DNA from: Natrarchaeobius chitinivorans | GTDB taxonomy: Archaea > Halobacteriota > Halobacteria > Halobacteriales > Natrialbaceae | Assembly (NCBI RefSeq): GCF_003841505.1 | Contig: NZ_REGA01000015.1 | Span: 1 to 64,000, forward strand | Direction of reading: 5' to 3' | Length of the DNA stretch: 64,000 nt | Shown: piece by piece, positions 46,601-55,238 of the stretch | How positions within the stretch are numbered: the first letter of the stretch is position 1 | How the letters are laid out: each line of letters starts with the position of its first letter | Made by a program: the position numbers and the translations under genes | The notes under the pieces: model-generated | Told to the model about the DNA's origin: nothing | The model's database searches: none | Seen by the model: only the letters and a program-made list of their open reading frames with translations

Positions 46601-47125
46601 GCCACTCCCAGTGAGGGAGTGACTGGCTCTGAAGCGGAGGAGTCGCTCGGGGGGCTGTTCGACGATATGGACGAGACCCTCGAGACGATCGACGAAGTCG
46701 AGCCCAGCGAATCGACGTCCTCCGGTGGCACCGAGAACCGAACCGACGGTCCGACGTTCCCCGAAGGTGAACTCGATGCGGTGTTCGATCCCGAGCGGGA
46801 CGACGAGGAGACCTCCGCGGATTTCAGCGACGAACTCGAGGATACGCAACCCCCCGATAGCCACTCCGGCGAGAACGAAGACGAACGACCCCGTGAGGAC
46901 ACCGAACACGAGCGGTCCCGTGAGGACACCGAACACACCGACGAATCGATCTTCGGAACGCAACAGAACTCGCCGTTCGGGGACGAACCCGACGACGAAC
47001 CCGACGGAGGGTCACTATTCGACGGTGTGACCGACTCGAGCGACGGCGATTCCCTGTTTGATCGGAGTACCGACGAGTCCGGAAACGACAGTGAAAGCGA
47101 GGAAAGCGAGGAAAGCGACGAATGA
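43697..47125 (+). CDS. pilB: Type IV pilus/secretion ATPase (PilB/TadA/ArlI family) with acidic tail
   Basis: 1142 residues from the ATG at 43697; an ATG at 43688 with a GGTGAGG before it is an alternative. The ATPase core has Walker A G-G-T-A-S-G-K-T-T (near residue 541) and Walker B I-V-M-G-E-I-R-G-E-E (near 611), then the His-box G-H-T-T-Y-T-T-F-H-A-D-S. About 300 C-terminal residues (from 46220) are Asp/Glu/Ser-rich with a short repeat (R-E-D-T-E-H), unusual for such ATPases. It powers pilin assembly on the cytoplasmic side. It forms an operon with the PilC-like gene, overlapping by four bases. Confidence 0.92.
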   Translation: MAIDEADQSDAGEFSEGKASDSASGAPSGQVAETESGTSVRVGDYTWADFMQEFGHADDVSSLYSEAESRASDQLGLDTDENAARVPRGDDWDRVEFDPDAYLGYHPDELTEWILPVCGDGAEFLQDRFLEHCDPETTPVVKDVWSWEHYKWEYYYDENGNRPRDGDGEIVPFDGEEALGFDPDHVDEQLSHGDDIAMALDEIIDERTVSVQDDFDEDEFFSTDDGNTTVTNRYDLEKAVPLEKKTHFREVERYWVNKPYACVIIFHSEKENEKKYYVVEPYLNEIELELEEFLTGKLRRAIKYSEEGIQKKANEEGRRAVIETETRRLLKRYDLFEKTAGSTKAGLLESIQTVLSDDDEDEPEATELEGIEVRPEPIVLEEDPDTLSEYQVEKLLYLLKRDFIGYERIDGIKHDINVEDISCDGYNSPVFVYHSEYEQIISNIYHGEDELDDFVVKLAQRSGKGISKRLPQVDATLPDGSRAQLTLGKEVSDHGTNYTIRQFKDVPFTPIDLINWNTFSLDEMAFLWLAIENHKSLIFAGGTASGKTTSLNAVSLFIPSNAKIVSIEDTREVELPQRNWIASVTRPSFNDDSAGDVDEFDLLEAALRQRPDYIVMGEIRGEEGRTLFQVMSTGHTTYTTFHADSVDEVLKRFTTDPINVSKTMFTALDLVSIQTQTRVQGTKVRRNKSLTEINHYEAEHDEINVQDVYQWQAETDEFLKMGDSNTLEEIQFDRGWSKEKLEEELFKREIILAYLIKNELNTYAEVAATVQAFINDPDTILTLIANGQLEDSLDDLREMESVLIDVDQDKEALVPRPSSTTETYNLSMDILERAEESLFDEYRGKVPSGLASALGDVEPEEPIDVESDDEFDFTSGLDEAEWGLDDDSASFDSDIDEADEPDWFETEDGVATASADDRLEPADDDTPAIEPADETDVESLETARSETEGSDALDSPSWDTDDASEPAEATPSEGVTGSEAEESLGGLFDDMDETLETIDEVEPSESTSSGGTENRTDGPTFPEGELDAVFDPERDDEETSADFSDELEDTQPPDSHSGENEDERPREDTEHERSREDTEHTDESIFGTQQNSPFGDEPDDEPDGGSLFDGVTDSSDGDSLFDRSTDESGNDSESEESEESDE

Positions 47126-49188
47126 GCCTTCAGACCGACGACCGTGGCGTCGGCGGGGGAGACGGCGTCTCGACCGGCTCGGACGCACTCGGAGATGCGT
47201 TTTACCCCCTGTACCGACGGCTGTTCGACGAAGATAGCGAGTTCGTCTCCGACGTCGAGACCAAACTCGCCCAAGCGCGGATGACCGACACCGTCGAACT
47301 CTATCTCTCGCGAGCGCTCGGGATCGGCGTTATATCCGGGTTCGCGCTGTGGTTGCTCGGAATGGTTCTCGGCTGGGGCCTGTTCGCGACAGGGCTGATC
47401 CACGTCGAGCACATCATCGGAATCCCGGTCGGAAACCCGACGGTTCTCGAGATAATCGAGTTACTCCGAATTCCGACGCTTATCACCGTCACGGGACTCG
47501 TGTTCGGAACGATCGGATTCGTCCTCGGGTTCGGATCGCTCGTCGCGATTCCGTACTCGCGTGTCTCGAATCGAAAACGCGAGATCAACATGTTGCTCAC
47601 CGACTCCGTCTCGTTTATGTACGCGCTGTCGGTCGGCGGGCTCAACCAACTCGAGATCATCGAGGCGATGGCCGAAGCCGACGACACCTACGGCGAGGTC
47701 TCGAAGGAGTTCCAGAGCATCGTCAAAGAGACCGAGTACTTCGGCGTCGACTACCGAACCGCGATCCGAAAACAGGCGATCGAAACGCCCAGCAACGAAC
47801 TGTCTCAGTTTCTGACCGACATGCTTTCGATCGTCAACAGCGGCGGTGACATGCAGAGTTTCCTCGAGGACAAGAAGGAAAAACACATGCGAACGGCCAA
47901 GCAAGAGCAAGAGCTCACCCTCGAGACGCTCGAGTTGTTCGGCGAGATGTACATGACGTTGTCGTTGTTCCCGCTGCTTTTGATCATCATCATGGTCGTC
48001 ATGCAGATGATCCCACAGGCGGAGGTCGCCGACAACTTGCTTTACATGACGGTCTACGCGTTGATTCCGCTGATCGGAGTCGCGTTTATCGTCCTCGTTT
48101 CGACGGTCAAACACGACGAACCCGGCGACGGGTATCTGACCATGAGCGGGACCGGACGACGCGTTCAGGACCCCCGCGATCAGGGAGTGCTCAACCTCGG
48201 CCTCGTCAATCAGTTCGCGGGCGAACGCAACATTTTCGACCGAATCAAAAACCGAGAGGGTGCTCACGAGACGATGAACGTGTTGCGACAACCGCACGTG
48301 TTCTTCCGGGATAACCCCCTGTACACGCTCGCACTGACGGTCCCCGCGTCGCTTGCGGTCGTCGCCGCCGCAGTCGTCAACGGCTCGGCACCGCTCTCGT
48401 GGACCGGGCTGTTGTCCAACCCGATCTGGGGGACCTTCATCTACGTCTACGCTCCCCTCTACATCATCGCCATCCCGCTTGCGATTTTCAGAGAGTGGAA
48501 CGTCCGCCACCGGACCGCCGTCGTCAATCAACTCTCCGAGGACCTCCGAAAGCTCTCGAGTTCGAACGATACGGGTCTGACGTTACTCGAGTCGCTCAAG
48601 ACGGTCTCCGATACCACGAGCGGAAAACTCGCACGCGAGTTCGAGTTGATGCACACGAAGGTCAACTACGGGATGAGTCTGAAGGAGTCGCTAATCGAAT
48701 TCAACAACAAGTACCACATTCCCAGGCTCGCACGAACGACGCGGCTGATCACCGAAGCCCAGGAGGCGTCGAACCAGATTTCGGACGTCCTCCGGACCGC
48801 CGCACAGGCAAGCGAGAACCACGACGACCTCGAGCGAGAACGGAAGTCCCGAACCCGAATGCAGGTCGTCATCATCATCATGACGTTCATGACGGTCCTC
48901 GCCGTCATCGCGATCCTCAAGACGCAGTTCATCGACACGATGGCCGGCCTCGGAACCGGCGGCGCGACGAGCGGGGCCGAGGCGGGCGACGAACTCGCTG
49001 ATGCGGATCTCAGCGAGAACATCGACGTCGACATGCTGTCGGTGTTGTTCTTCCACGCGATCACACTGCAGGGGATCATCTCCGGGTTCATCTGCGGGTA
49101 TATCCGTGATGCGGACATCCTGAGCGGCCTGAAGTACGTGATCGCGCTCGCGACGATCGCGCTCATCGGCTGGACGATGGTGGCCTGA
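47122..49188 (+). CDS. pilC: Type IV pilus assembly membrane protein (PilC/TadC/ArlJ family)
   Basis: 688 residues. Two T2SSF domains: one at about residues 150-330, another at 490-640, each followed by hydrophobic helices. Segments such as F-M-Y-A-L-S-V-G-G-L-N-Q-L-E and L-T-L-L-E-S-L-K-T-V are typical. It is the inner-membrane platform on which PilB acts. The start overlaps the pilB stop, so both are translated together. The double-domain form resembles the haloarchaeal PilC3 type. Confidence 0.9.
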   Translation: MSLQTDDRGVGGGDGVSTGSDALGDAFYPLYRRLFDEDSEFVSDVETKLAQARMTDTVELYLSRALGIGVISGFALWLLGMVLGWGLFATGLIHVEHIIGIPVGNPTVLEIIELLRIPTLITVTGLVFGTIGFVLGFGSLVAIPYSRVSNRKREINMLLTDSVSFMYALSVGGLNQLEIIEAMAEADDTYGEVSKEFQSIVKETEYFGVDYRTAIRKQAIETPSNELSQFLTDMLSIVNSGGDMQSFLEDKKEKHMRTAKQEQELTLETLELFGEMYMTLSLFPLLLIIIMVVMQMIPQAEVADNLLYMTVYALIPLIGVAFIVLVSTVKHDEPGDGYLTMSGTGRRVQDPRDQGVLNLGLVNQFAGERNIFDRIKNREGAHETMNVLRQPHVFFRDNPLYTLALTVPASLAVVAAAVVNGSAPLSWTGLLSNPIWGTFIYVYAPLYIIAIPLAIFREWNVRHRTAVVNQLSEDLRKLSSSNDTGLTLLESLKTVSDTTSGKLAREFELMHTKVNYGMSLKESLIEFNNKYHIPRLARTTRLITEAQEASNQISDVLRTAAQASENHDDLERERKSRTRMQVVIIIMTFMTVLAVIAILKTQFIDTMAGLGTGGATSGAEAGDELADADLSENIDVDMLSVLFFHAITLQGIISGFICGYIRDADILSGLKYVIALATIALIGWTMVA

Positions 49189-49189
49189 G

Positions 49190-49747
49190 ATGACTCGAGA
49201 GCGACCACGGACGGTGTCGGTGGGCGTTCGAGGACGCGGACAGACGACACAGGATTTCGTCGTCGGAATCGGGATCTTCGTGATCGCAGTCGCGTTCGTC
49301 TTCACGACGGTTCCCGACTTCATCGCGACCCAGACGGCGTCGATCGACGGCGACGACACGGCCCAGGTCGAGCGAGTCGCGTGGACGGTCATCAACGAGA
49401 CGGAGACGGAGACGCCGAACGAACTCGATGGGCACGTGTTCGCGAGAAAATACATCGATAAGGATGATTTGGAAGAACCCCTTGGCTTACGTGCTACGGA
49501 TGATCACCGATTCGATCGTGTGAATATTACCGTTCGCGCGCTCGATGCTGGTCCTGATGAGGAACCACTGAACGTGACCGTTGGAGTGCCTGGCGCTGGT
49601 GGGCCTTTCGCTGCTGGTGATGAATACGACAACGAGCCGGCAGCTCAGATCACTCGTATCGTGACGGTTACGAACGTCGATGTGGGGCCGGACGAACCCA
49701 TCGACCACGAGGGAGAACCCGTGAAACTCGAGGTGCGGATGTGGTAA
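49190..49747 (+). CDS. Pilin-like protein with class III signal (DUF7287-type)
   Basis: 185 residues. A basic lead ends in R-G-R-G-Q-T-T-Q-D, followed by a long hydrophobic helix (F-V-V-G-I-G-I-F-V-I-A), the prepilin-peptidase (PibD) pattern. The mature part is acidic and beta-rich. Bases 49440-49700 have lower GC and different codon use than the start of the gene. It is probably a minor pilin of the pilus built by the PilB/PilC pair. It starts directly after the pilC stop. Confidence 0.8.
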   Translation: MTRERPRTVSVGVRGRGQTTQDFVVGIGIFVIAVAFVFTTVPDFIATQTASIDGDDTAQVERVAWTVINETETETPNELDGHVFARKYIDKDDLEEPLGLRATDDHRFDRVNITVRALDAGPDEEPLNVTVGVPGAGGPFAAGDEYDNEPAAQITRIVTVTNVDVGPDEPIDHEGEPVKLEVRMW

Positions 49748-49748
49748 C

Positions 49749-50375
49749 ATGAAGACGAATCGCCAGCCGGACGATCAGAGAGGGCAGATGTACACACTCG
49801 AGGGGTTCGCGGCGGCGGCGATCGTCCTCTTTGCGCTGTTGTTCGCGATGCAGTCGGTGGTGGTCGCACCGGGGACCGGTGGGGCGATCGATCAGACGGC
49901 TCAGGCACAGAACCAGCAGGAATTACAGGACGCGCTCGTGGTCGCGGCCCACGCGGAGGAAGGTAACGGTTCCCTCTCTGAACTCGTCCGCCACTGGGCC
50001 GAACTGGGGTACGTCGACGAGGAGGATTTCGCGGAGTACTTCGTCCTCGGCGGGATTCTCGAGGACCACTTCTCCGGGTCGGGCGTCGGCGATCGGTACG
50101 GCGTCGAGTTCGTCTACCTGAACGAGAGTGAAAATTCGAACGAAATCGAGACGGAAACTGCGCCGGTCATGGGGTCGTACACCACCGATCCCAGCGCCGT
50201 GACGGCGAGTTATACGGTGACGTTACACGAGAACCAGAACATGACCGAAATCGACAGGACCAACGGAAGGATCGTCGACAGCGGCGAATCGATAAAAGGG
50301 AACGAAATCCCGGACGGTGCTCCGGACACCGATCACATCTACAACGTCGTGGAGGTGCGGGTGACCGCATGGTAA
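49749..50375 (+). CDS. Pilin-like protein (DUF7288-type)
   Basis: 208 residues. The start Q-R-G-Q-M-Y-T-L-E-G then a helix (F-A-A-A-A-I-V-L-F-A-L-L-F) is a class III prepilin pattern. The mature domain is acidic with predicted strands. It overlaps the next gene by seven bases. As with its neighbours it probably forms part of a minor-pilin complex; cleavage site between G and Q is inferred from the pattern. Confidence 0.8.
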   Translation: MKTNRQPDDQRGQMYTLEGFAAAAIVLFALLFAMQSVVVAPGTGGAIDQTAQAQNQQELQDALVVAAHAEEGNGSLSELVRHWAELGYVDEEDFAEYFVLGGILEDHFSGSGVGDRYGVEFVYLNESENSNEIETETAPVMGSYTTDPSAVTASYTVTLHENQNMTEIDRTNGRIVDSGESIKGNEIPDGAPDTDHIYNVVEVRVTAW

Positions 50376-51280
50376 CGACCGACACTCCGGATCGGGGCCA
50401 GATGATCCTCATCGGCGGAATCGTCATCGCGTTCGTCGTCCTCGGAACGATCGTCGCCTTCAACGGATTAGTTCATACTGAGGAGTTGTCCTCGAGCGAG
50501 ACCGGACAGAGTATGGCGCAGGTAGAAACGACCGCATCTGAACTCGAAAACGGAGTCCAAGGATTTGGGTATTCGTACGTAGAAGAGCACGAAGACGGGT
50601 TCGAGGGCAGACTCGGCGAAGAGGACTTCGCGGATCAGTTCTATGACGAGGACGAGTGGGAGAGTGCCCTCAACGAGGAGTTCTTGCCGGTCTTTCAAAA
50701 CATGACGACCGAACGAACGCCTCACACACTCCGGGTGACTGACGTATCTGGGTCCGTATCGATTAGCGCAATAGACGGTGAAAGTCTCCCCGGACGGAGC
50801 GGGACTGAAGAAGAGGTATTAAACCGTACTGGTTCGCACGGATATCTATTCGAATTCGAAGCAAGCGGTTTTGACAGGGGTGCGGGCAACAACGAGGCAT
50901 TCACTATCGAAACCCCTGACGGAGATGAGTTTGAGTTCGTCGTCGACCAAGGTCAAGAAGAAATTAGACATCCTAACGGAGTGTGCGATGTTCAAGACAG
51001 GATCGATGGCGTCGATTTCATGTCTGGTGAAGTCGACACACGCTCAGGACCGGACAGTTGTGACTTCGAAGTCCTAGAGCGGGGAATGGAGATCGAACGG
51101 GTCGAAGTAACGGAACGCTCGAGCGAAATAGATTACGACCTCATCGGCGTTGGGAGTGTCCAAGAGGGGGCCGGTGCTGAAGAATTTCCGTGGGTGGCCG
51201 AAATAACGTATACGTACGATTCCAACGAGGTCGCGACCGAACGGACGATCGAAGTCGATCTCTACAGTGATCTACTATGA
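50369..51280 (+). CDS. Pilin-like protein (DUF7261-type)
   Basis: 303 residues, the largest of the pilin-like set. After D-R-G-Q-M-I-L-I-G-G comes a single hydrophobic helix. Two Cys in the mature part (in G-V-C-D-V-Q and D-S-C-D-F) could form a disulfide. Codons in about 50460-51250 are clearly AT-richer than the first 90 bases, as if the exposed domain was exchanged. It overlaps both neighbours by a few bases. Confidence 0.78.
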   Translation: MVTTDTPDRGQMILIGGIVIAFVVLGTIVAFNGLVHTEELSSSETGQSMAQVETTASELENGVQGFGYSYVEEHEDGFEGRLGEEDFADQFYDEDEWESALNEEFLPVFQNMTTERTPHTLRVTDVSGSVSISAIDGESLPGRSGTEEEVLNRTGSHGYLFEFEASGFDRGAGNNEAFTIETPDGDEFEFVVDQGQEEIRHPNGVCDVQDRIDGVDFMSGEVDTRSGPDSCDFEVLERGMEIERVEVTERSSEIDYDLIGVGSVQEGAGAEEFPWVAEITYTYDSNEVATERTIEVDLYSDLL

Positions 51281-51744
51281 AGAGCGTTCTGGCCCACGAT
51301 TCGCGCGCCCTCTCGAGTGCCATCACTCACGTTCTCACGATGGCGATGACGACCATCCTCATCGCGGGGCTGTTCTTGAGTTCGGGGGCGATGCTCGAGA
51401 CGCAGACGGAAATGAGCGCCGACGGATCCCTCGAGACGATCGGCGAGCGGCTGGCGGGAGAGATTACGCGGGCGGATCGACTGGGCAGTGGTGGGGATAC
51501 GGTGACCATCACGACGAACCATCCCCGAACAGTTGCAGGCTCGTCGTACAGCGTGGAATTACGCGAGGACTGTGACGGACCGCTTCTCGACGGCGGGACG
51601 AACTGTCTCTATCTGGCGACGAGTGTCGGCGGGACCGAGGTGTTCGTCCCGATTTCGGACGACGTCGATATCGAAGCCGGGAGTTCGGCGACCTCCGGAA
51701 CGATTGAAATTGTCCACGACGGAGACAGTGTGGGGGTTCGATGA
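51277..51744 (+). CDS. Pilin-like membrane-anchored protein (DUF7266-type)
   Basis: 155 residues. The start (S-R-A-L-S-S-A-I-T-H-V-L-T-M-A-M-T-T-I-L-I-A-G) is a short lead and long helix. The mature part has two Cys in E-D-C-D and T-N-C-L-Y that could bond. GC is normal here. It is probably another minor pilin; the cleavage motif is less clear than in the two genes before it. Confidence 0.75.
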   Translation: MKSVLAHDSRALSSAITHVLTMAMTTILIAGLFLSSGAMLETQTEMSADGSLETIGERLAGEITRADRLGSGGDTVTITTNHPRTVAGSSYSVELREDCDGPLLDGGTNCLYLATSVGGTEVFVPISDDVDIEAGSSATSGTIEIVHDGDSVGVR

Positions 51745-52538
51745 TCCGCGAACCGACGACACGGGAGAGTTCGCCCGACGAGCGGGCAGTCACCGAACTG
51801 CTGAGCTTCGTTCTCATCTTCTCGATCGTCCTCACCTCCGTCGCCCTGGTGGGGCTCGTCGGCTTTCAGGCGATCGAAGACTATCAGGAGAACGAGCGAC
51901 TCGCGAACGCCGAACGATCGATGGACGCGTTCGCCACCAACGGAAATCAACTCGTGAAAAACGACGCCGTCACCCACCGGTCAAGTGATCTCCGGCTACG
52001 ACAGGGAACCGTCTCCCCCGGCGAGGCCGGAACCAGACTCGAGATACGGGTAACGAACAGCAGTGGACCTGACGATCACTGGTCGTGGGACGACGAGTAC
52101 GGCTCCGACGATCTCGGCGCGTTCGTCTACGAAAGCGGCGGTCCGTCCGAATCGATCGCTTACGTCGGCGGCGGCGTCTTCCGCGAGAGCGACGGAACGA
52201 GTGGCGTCCTCTCCGAGCCGATGATTACCTGTCGCGAGGAGACGAACACCGCACTGATCTCGCTCGCGAAAATCTCCGAAGACGGTCGATCGATCCAGAG
52301 CAGCGAGGCCGTCGAGTTCCGAATGGCACACGAGGGTAGTACGAGGGAGTACTACGACGAGGATGTCGAGTCCGTCGAGATCGAAGTCGACAGCGGCCCG
52401 TACGAGGACGGCTGGCAGACGTACCTCGAGAACGACGAGCACTGGAACGAGGGGACAAGCCAGTGGGAATGCGATGCCGACCGGGTGTCGATCGATATCG
52501 TCGAGATCGATATCGACTACCCGGAACTGGACGACTGA
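51741..52538 (+). CDS. Pilin-like protein (DUF7289-type)
   Basis: 265 residues. The lead S-S-P-D-E-R-A-V-T-E is followed by a helix (L-L-S-F-V-L-I-F-S-I-V-L), similar to archaeal pilins with the D-E-R-A-V sequence. Two Cys residues lie in the mature part. It is the last gene of the pilus operon and meets the minus-strand gene at 52517 head to head with a 22-base overlap of the 3' ends. Confidence 0.78.
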   Translation: MIREPTTRESSPDERAVTELLSFVLIFSIVLTSVALVGLVGFQAIEDYQENERLANAERSMDAFATNGNQLVKNDAVTHRSSDLRLRQGTVSPGEAGTRLEIRVTNSSGPDDHWSWDDEYGSDDLGAFVYESGGPSESIAYVGGGVFRESDGTSGVLSEPMITCREETNTALISLAKISEDGRSIQSSEAVEFRMAHEGSTREYYDEDVESVEIEVDSGPYEDGWQTYLENDEHWNEGTSQWECDADRVSIDIVEIDIDYPELDD

Positions 52539-53764
52539 TCCCAGTCGCCGGTTACCATCACGCGTAATCCGGCTCGAGAGGCGAGCGCTTCGACTCGAGC
52601 GGCGTGTTCGTCGACGTCGCCGCCCGTCTCGAGATACAGCCCGTTCGAGAGCTGTCGCCTCGTGGCCATCGGCGAGCCGTCGGCCCGTGTGGGCTCGTCG
52701 TTCAGGACGGTGCCTTCCCCGTCCGGAGCCCAGGGGAGCCTGATACCCGAGAGTCCGCGTTCGAAGAGGTACTCCGCCGCGTGAACGAGCGCCTCGTCCG
52801 ATCGGGAGTGGCCGATCGCGCCGATCGAGCCCCGATCGTTAAAAAATCGGGCGACGAATTCGCCGTCGGTTTCTGCGCCGTCTTCGGCTGACTCGCCGTT
52901 CGCATCCGCGAGTGTGTCGGGGTCCGACTGGCCGTCTGGTCGATCGTCGAGTTCGTCAGGGGAGTGCTCGACGGCGACCGATTCAGACTGTTCGGCGCCT
53001 TCTGGTCGGTATTCTCCGTCGTCTACGTTCCTCCGCTGGTCGGCTCCCCCCTCGACCGATTTCGTTTCGCCGCTGGGGGACGAGGAGTCGGTAAAGCGCA
53101 GCGAAACGTCCGACGAATCGGATTCGAATCGATCGTACTCGTCGCCTGAAAAGGAGACGACGAGGCGGTCGAGGAATCGTTCGGCGGCGGACTCGAACTC
53201 GCCTGCGTACGCGTCCCCGCCGCCGATTGCCGTCGTCAGCCGCTGCGCGATCGACTCGACGATCGGCGCTCGCTCGAGGGCGAGTTGGCGGGCGACGTGC
53301 TCGCGGGAGTGGCGCTCGAGGCGACCGGCGAGTGCGGCCCGCGAGAAGTGGGCGAACGACGATTCGTGGTCCGGAAGCGACGGAAGCCGACAGGCGAGTC
53401 GATCGACGTCCGTCGTCCCGGCGAGCAGGAAATACTCACGGCCGTTCGTGTAGATCGTACGGTCGACGCCCGTCCACGACATCGCTTCGAGAAGCTCCCT
53501 GGCACGAGCCTCCTCGAGGGAGGTATCGAACGGTTCGACGGCGACGAAGACGGCGGGGATCGAGTCGACCGAGAGGACGTACTCGAGGCGGACGTCCTCG
53601 ACGGTGGCGTCGGCCAGCGTCGAATCCGCGTGAACGTCCCACCCGAGGGTCTCGAGAAACGGCGTGACGAGCCAGGTTCGCGTTTCGCGTTCGGTCGTCG
53701 GGGGTGACGAATCGACCAGCGTCCGCGAGCGGGAAACGAACGAGCGAAAGTCGGGGCCGGTCAT
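52517..53764 (-). CDS. Hypothetical protein with type I restriction R-subunit-like N-terminal fold
   Basis: 415 residues. The first 130 residues (T-R-T-W-L-V-T-P-F-L-E-T-L-G-W-D, R-L-E-Y-V-L-S, A-V-F-V-A-V-E-P-F) follow the layout of the HSDR_N nuclease domain, but the usual E-x-K is V-E-P here, so it is probably inactive. Residues 230-320 are acidic and disordered, followed by a conserved-looking C-terminal part (R-G-S-I-G-A-I-G-H). It lies between pilin-like and chemotaxis genes. The function is unknown. Confidence 0.65.
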   Translation of the reverse strand: MTGPDFRSFVSRSRTLVDSSPPTTERETRTWLVTPFLETLGWDVHADSTLADATVEDVRLEYVLSVDSIPAVFVAVEPFDTSLEEARARELLEAMSWTGVDRTIYTNGREYFLLAGTTDVDRLACRLPSLPDHESSFAHFSRAALAGRLERHSREHVARQLALERAPIVESIAQRLTTAIGGGDAYAGEFESAAERFLDRLVVSFSGDEYDRFESDSSDVSLRFTDSSSPSGETKSVEGGADQRRNVDDGEYRPEGAEQSESVAVEHSPDELDDRPDGQSDPDTLADANGESAEDGAETDGEFVARFFNDRGSIGAIGHSRSDEALVHAAEYLFERGLSGIRLPWAPDGEGTVLNDEPTRADGSPMATRRQLSNGLYLETGGDVDEHAARVEALASRAGLRVMVTGDWDQSSSSG

Positions 53765-53922
53765 CGTTCGGACGTATTCGGTCGACGATCATGTAATGGT
53801 CGGTGTCACTCAGCGAGAGAAAGACGCCTGGCCAGCCAACAGGAGTCGTCGGTCGGGTTACCGCACGGCGTCTGGGGCCAAAACCGTACTCTCCCGCAGA
53901 ATCCGTCGATTTCGGACGTCTA

Positions 53923-54723
53923 TCATTCCCGCTGATAGATTCGGAGTCGCGCGTCTCGTACCGCGAACTCGGTGCTGAGAGTTGGGGGAATCGTCTCCGC
54001 CTTGCCGATCACGAGATATCCGTTCGGGCGAAGCGACCGGGAGATGACCTCGAGCATCGGCTTTTTGTACTCGTTGTCGATGTAGATGAACAGGTTACGA
54101 CAGACGACCAGGTCGAACCCGGATTTGGGGCCGTCGTTGATGAGGTCGTGGCGCTCGAACGTCACGTCGCGTTTCGCCTCGGGCCGGATTCGATACGTCC
54201 GGTCGTCGACGTCGACGTACCGGTCGTACTCGTCGAGAAAGTCCAGTTGCTCGCGGATGTCGACCGTCCGCGACTCGGTGTAGACGCCGGATCGCGCCGT
54301 TTCGAGGGCCGGCTCGCTGATGTCGGTGCCGAGAATGCGAAGCGAGGACGCATCGATCTGCGGATCGTCTCGAACGAGCATCGACAGTGAGTAGGGTTCG
54401 CGCCCGTCCGCACACGCCGCACTCCAGATCCGAATTTCGTCGTTCTCCCGGGAAAGCGTCCGGAGAACCGATCGAATCCCGGACCAGACGTCCGGATTTC
54501 TGAAAAATCCGGTTACGTTGATGCTCATCGCCTGGAGGAGCGCTTCCTGTTCGTCGGCCTCCGTTCGAAGCAACTCGAAGTACTCCTCGTAGCTCTCACA
54601 CCCCGTTCGACGCATTCGAGAAGAGACGCGGCGATCGAGATAGCTGTCGTTGTAGTGGCTCGTCGCGAACGCCAGTTCGTCCTCGACGAACTCGAGGAGA
54701 GCCACCAGAGCGTCCTCGATCAC
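53923..54723 (-). CDS. cheR: Chemotaxis protein methyltransferase CheR
   Basis: 266 residues. The SAM-binding part includes I-W-S-A-A-C-A-D-G-R-E-P-Y-S and D-L-V-V-C-R-N-L-F-I-Y. The N-terminal helical domain has T-G-F-F-R-N. It methylates Glu residues on transducers during adaptation. The gene is last of a seven-gene che operon, with its start overlapping the cheD stop by four bases. Confidence 0.96.
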   Translation of the reverse strand: MIEDALVALLEFVEDELAFATSHYNDSYLDRRVSSRMRRTGCESYEEYFELLRTEADEQEALLQAMSINVTGFFRNPDVWSGIRSVLRTLSRENDEIRIWSAACADGREPYSLSMLVRDDPQIDASSLRILGTDISEPALETARSGVYTESRTVDIREQLDFLDEYDRYVDVDDRTYRIRPEAKRDVTFERHDLINDGPKSGFDLVVCRNLFIYIDNEYKKPMLEVISRSLRPNGYLVIGKAETIPPTLSTEFAVRDARLRIYQRE

Positions 54724-55238
54724 AACTCCGTCACTCCGTTTTCGTCCTCGTCTGAGGTCTTTACGAGGAGCGTTCCGGTCCCGGGAGTGAACTCGACGGT
54801 CCGACCGTGTGTCCCGCCGACGTCCTCTGCAACCAGCGGAACGCCGAGTTTCTCGAGTTCCTCTCTGGCCGCATCGGCGTTTCGTTTGCCGACGCCGTCG
54901 CCGAAGCTATCGAATTCGAACATATCACTCCCGCCGGCGATTTTCGCCTCGACGGACGTGTAGCTCGCGCCGCGTTCGACCATGCGTCGAAGGAGCGCCC
55001 TGATCGCCGTATCCGCGTACTTCCCCGGTTTCCGATCGCTGTTTGTCGCCGTATCGCCGTCCGGCAACATCGCGTGTGCGAGTCCACCGATCTCCCCGTC
55101 GGGATCGTACAGTGCGATCGCGAGACAGGATCCCAGGCCGTAGGATTTGAGCGTGTCGTCGCCGTCGCTGACGGCCAGTTCGGAGATTCCGACCTGGACC
55201 GATGTCGGCGCGCCCGGTTCGCTTCCGTAGGTCTTCAT
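54720..55238 (-). CDS. cheD: Chemoreceptor glutamine deamidase CheD
   Basis: 172 residues. The catalytic Cys and His are in G-L-G-S-C-L-A-I-A and L-A-H-A-M-L-P. The family Thr is expected in the later G-G-A-S-Y-T-S segment. It deamidates transducer Gln residues and interacts with CheC. Its start overlaps the cheC2 stop by four bases. Confidence 0.96.
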   Translation of the reverse strand: MKTYGSEPGAPTSVQVGISELAVSDGDDTLKSYGLGSCLAIALYDPDGEIGGLAHAMLPDGDTATNSDRKPGKYADTAIRALLRRMVERGASYTSVEAKIAGGSDMFEFDSFGDGVGKRNADAAREELEKLGVPLVAEDVGGTHGRTVEFTPGTGTLLVKTSDEDENGVTEL

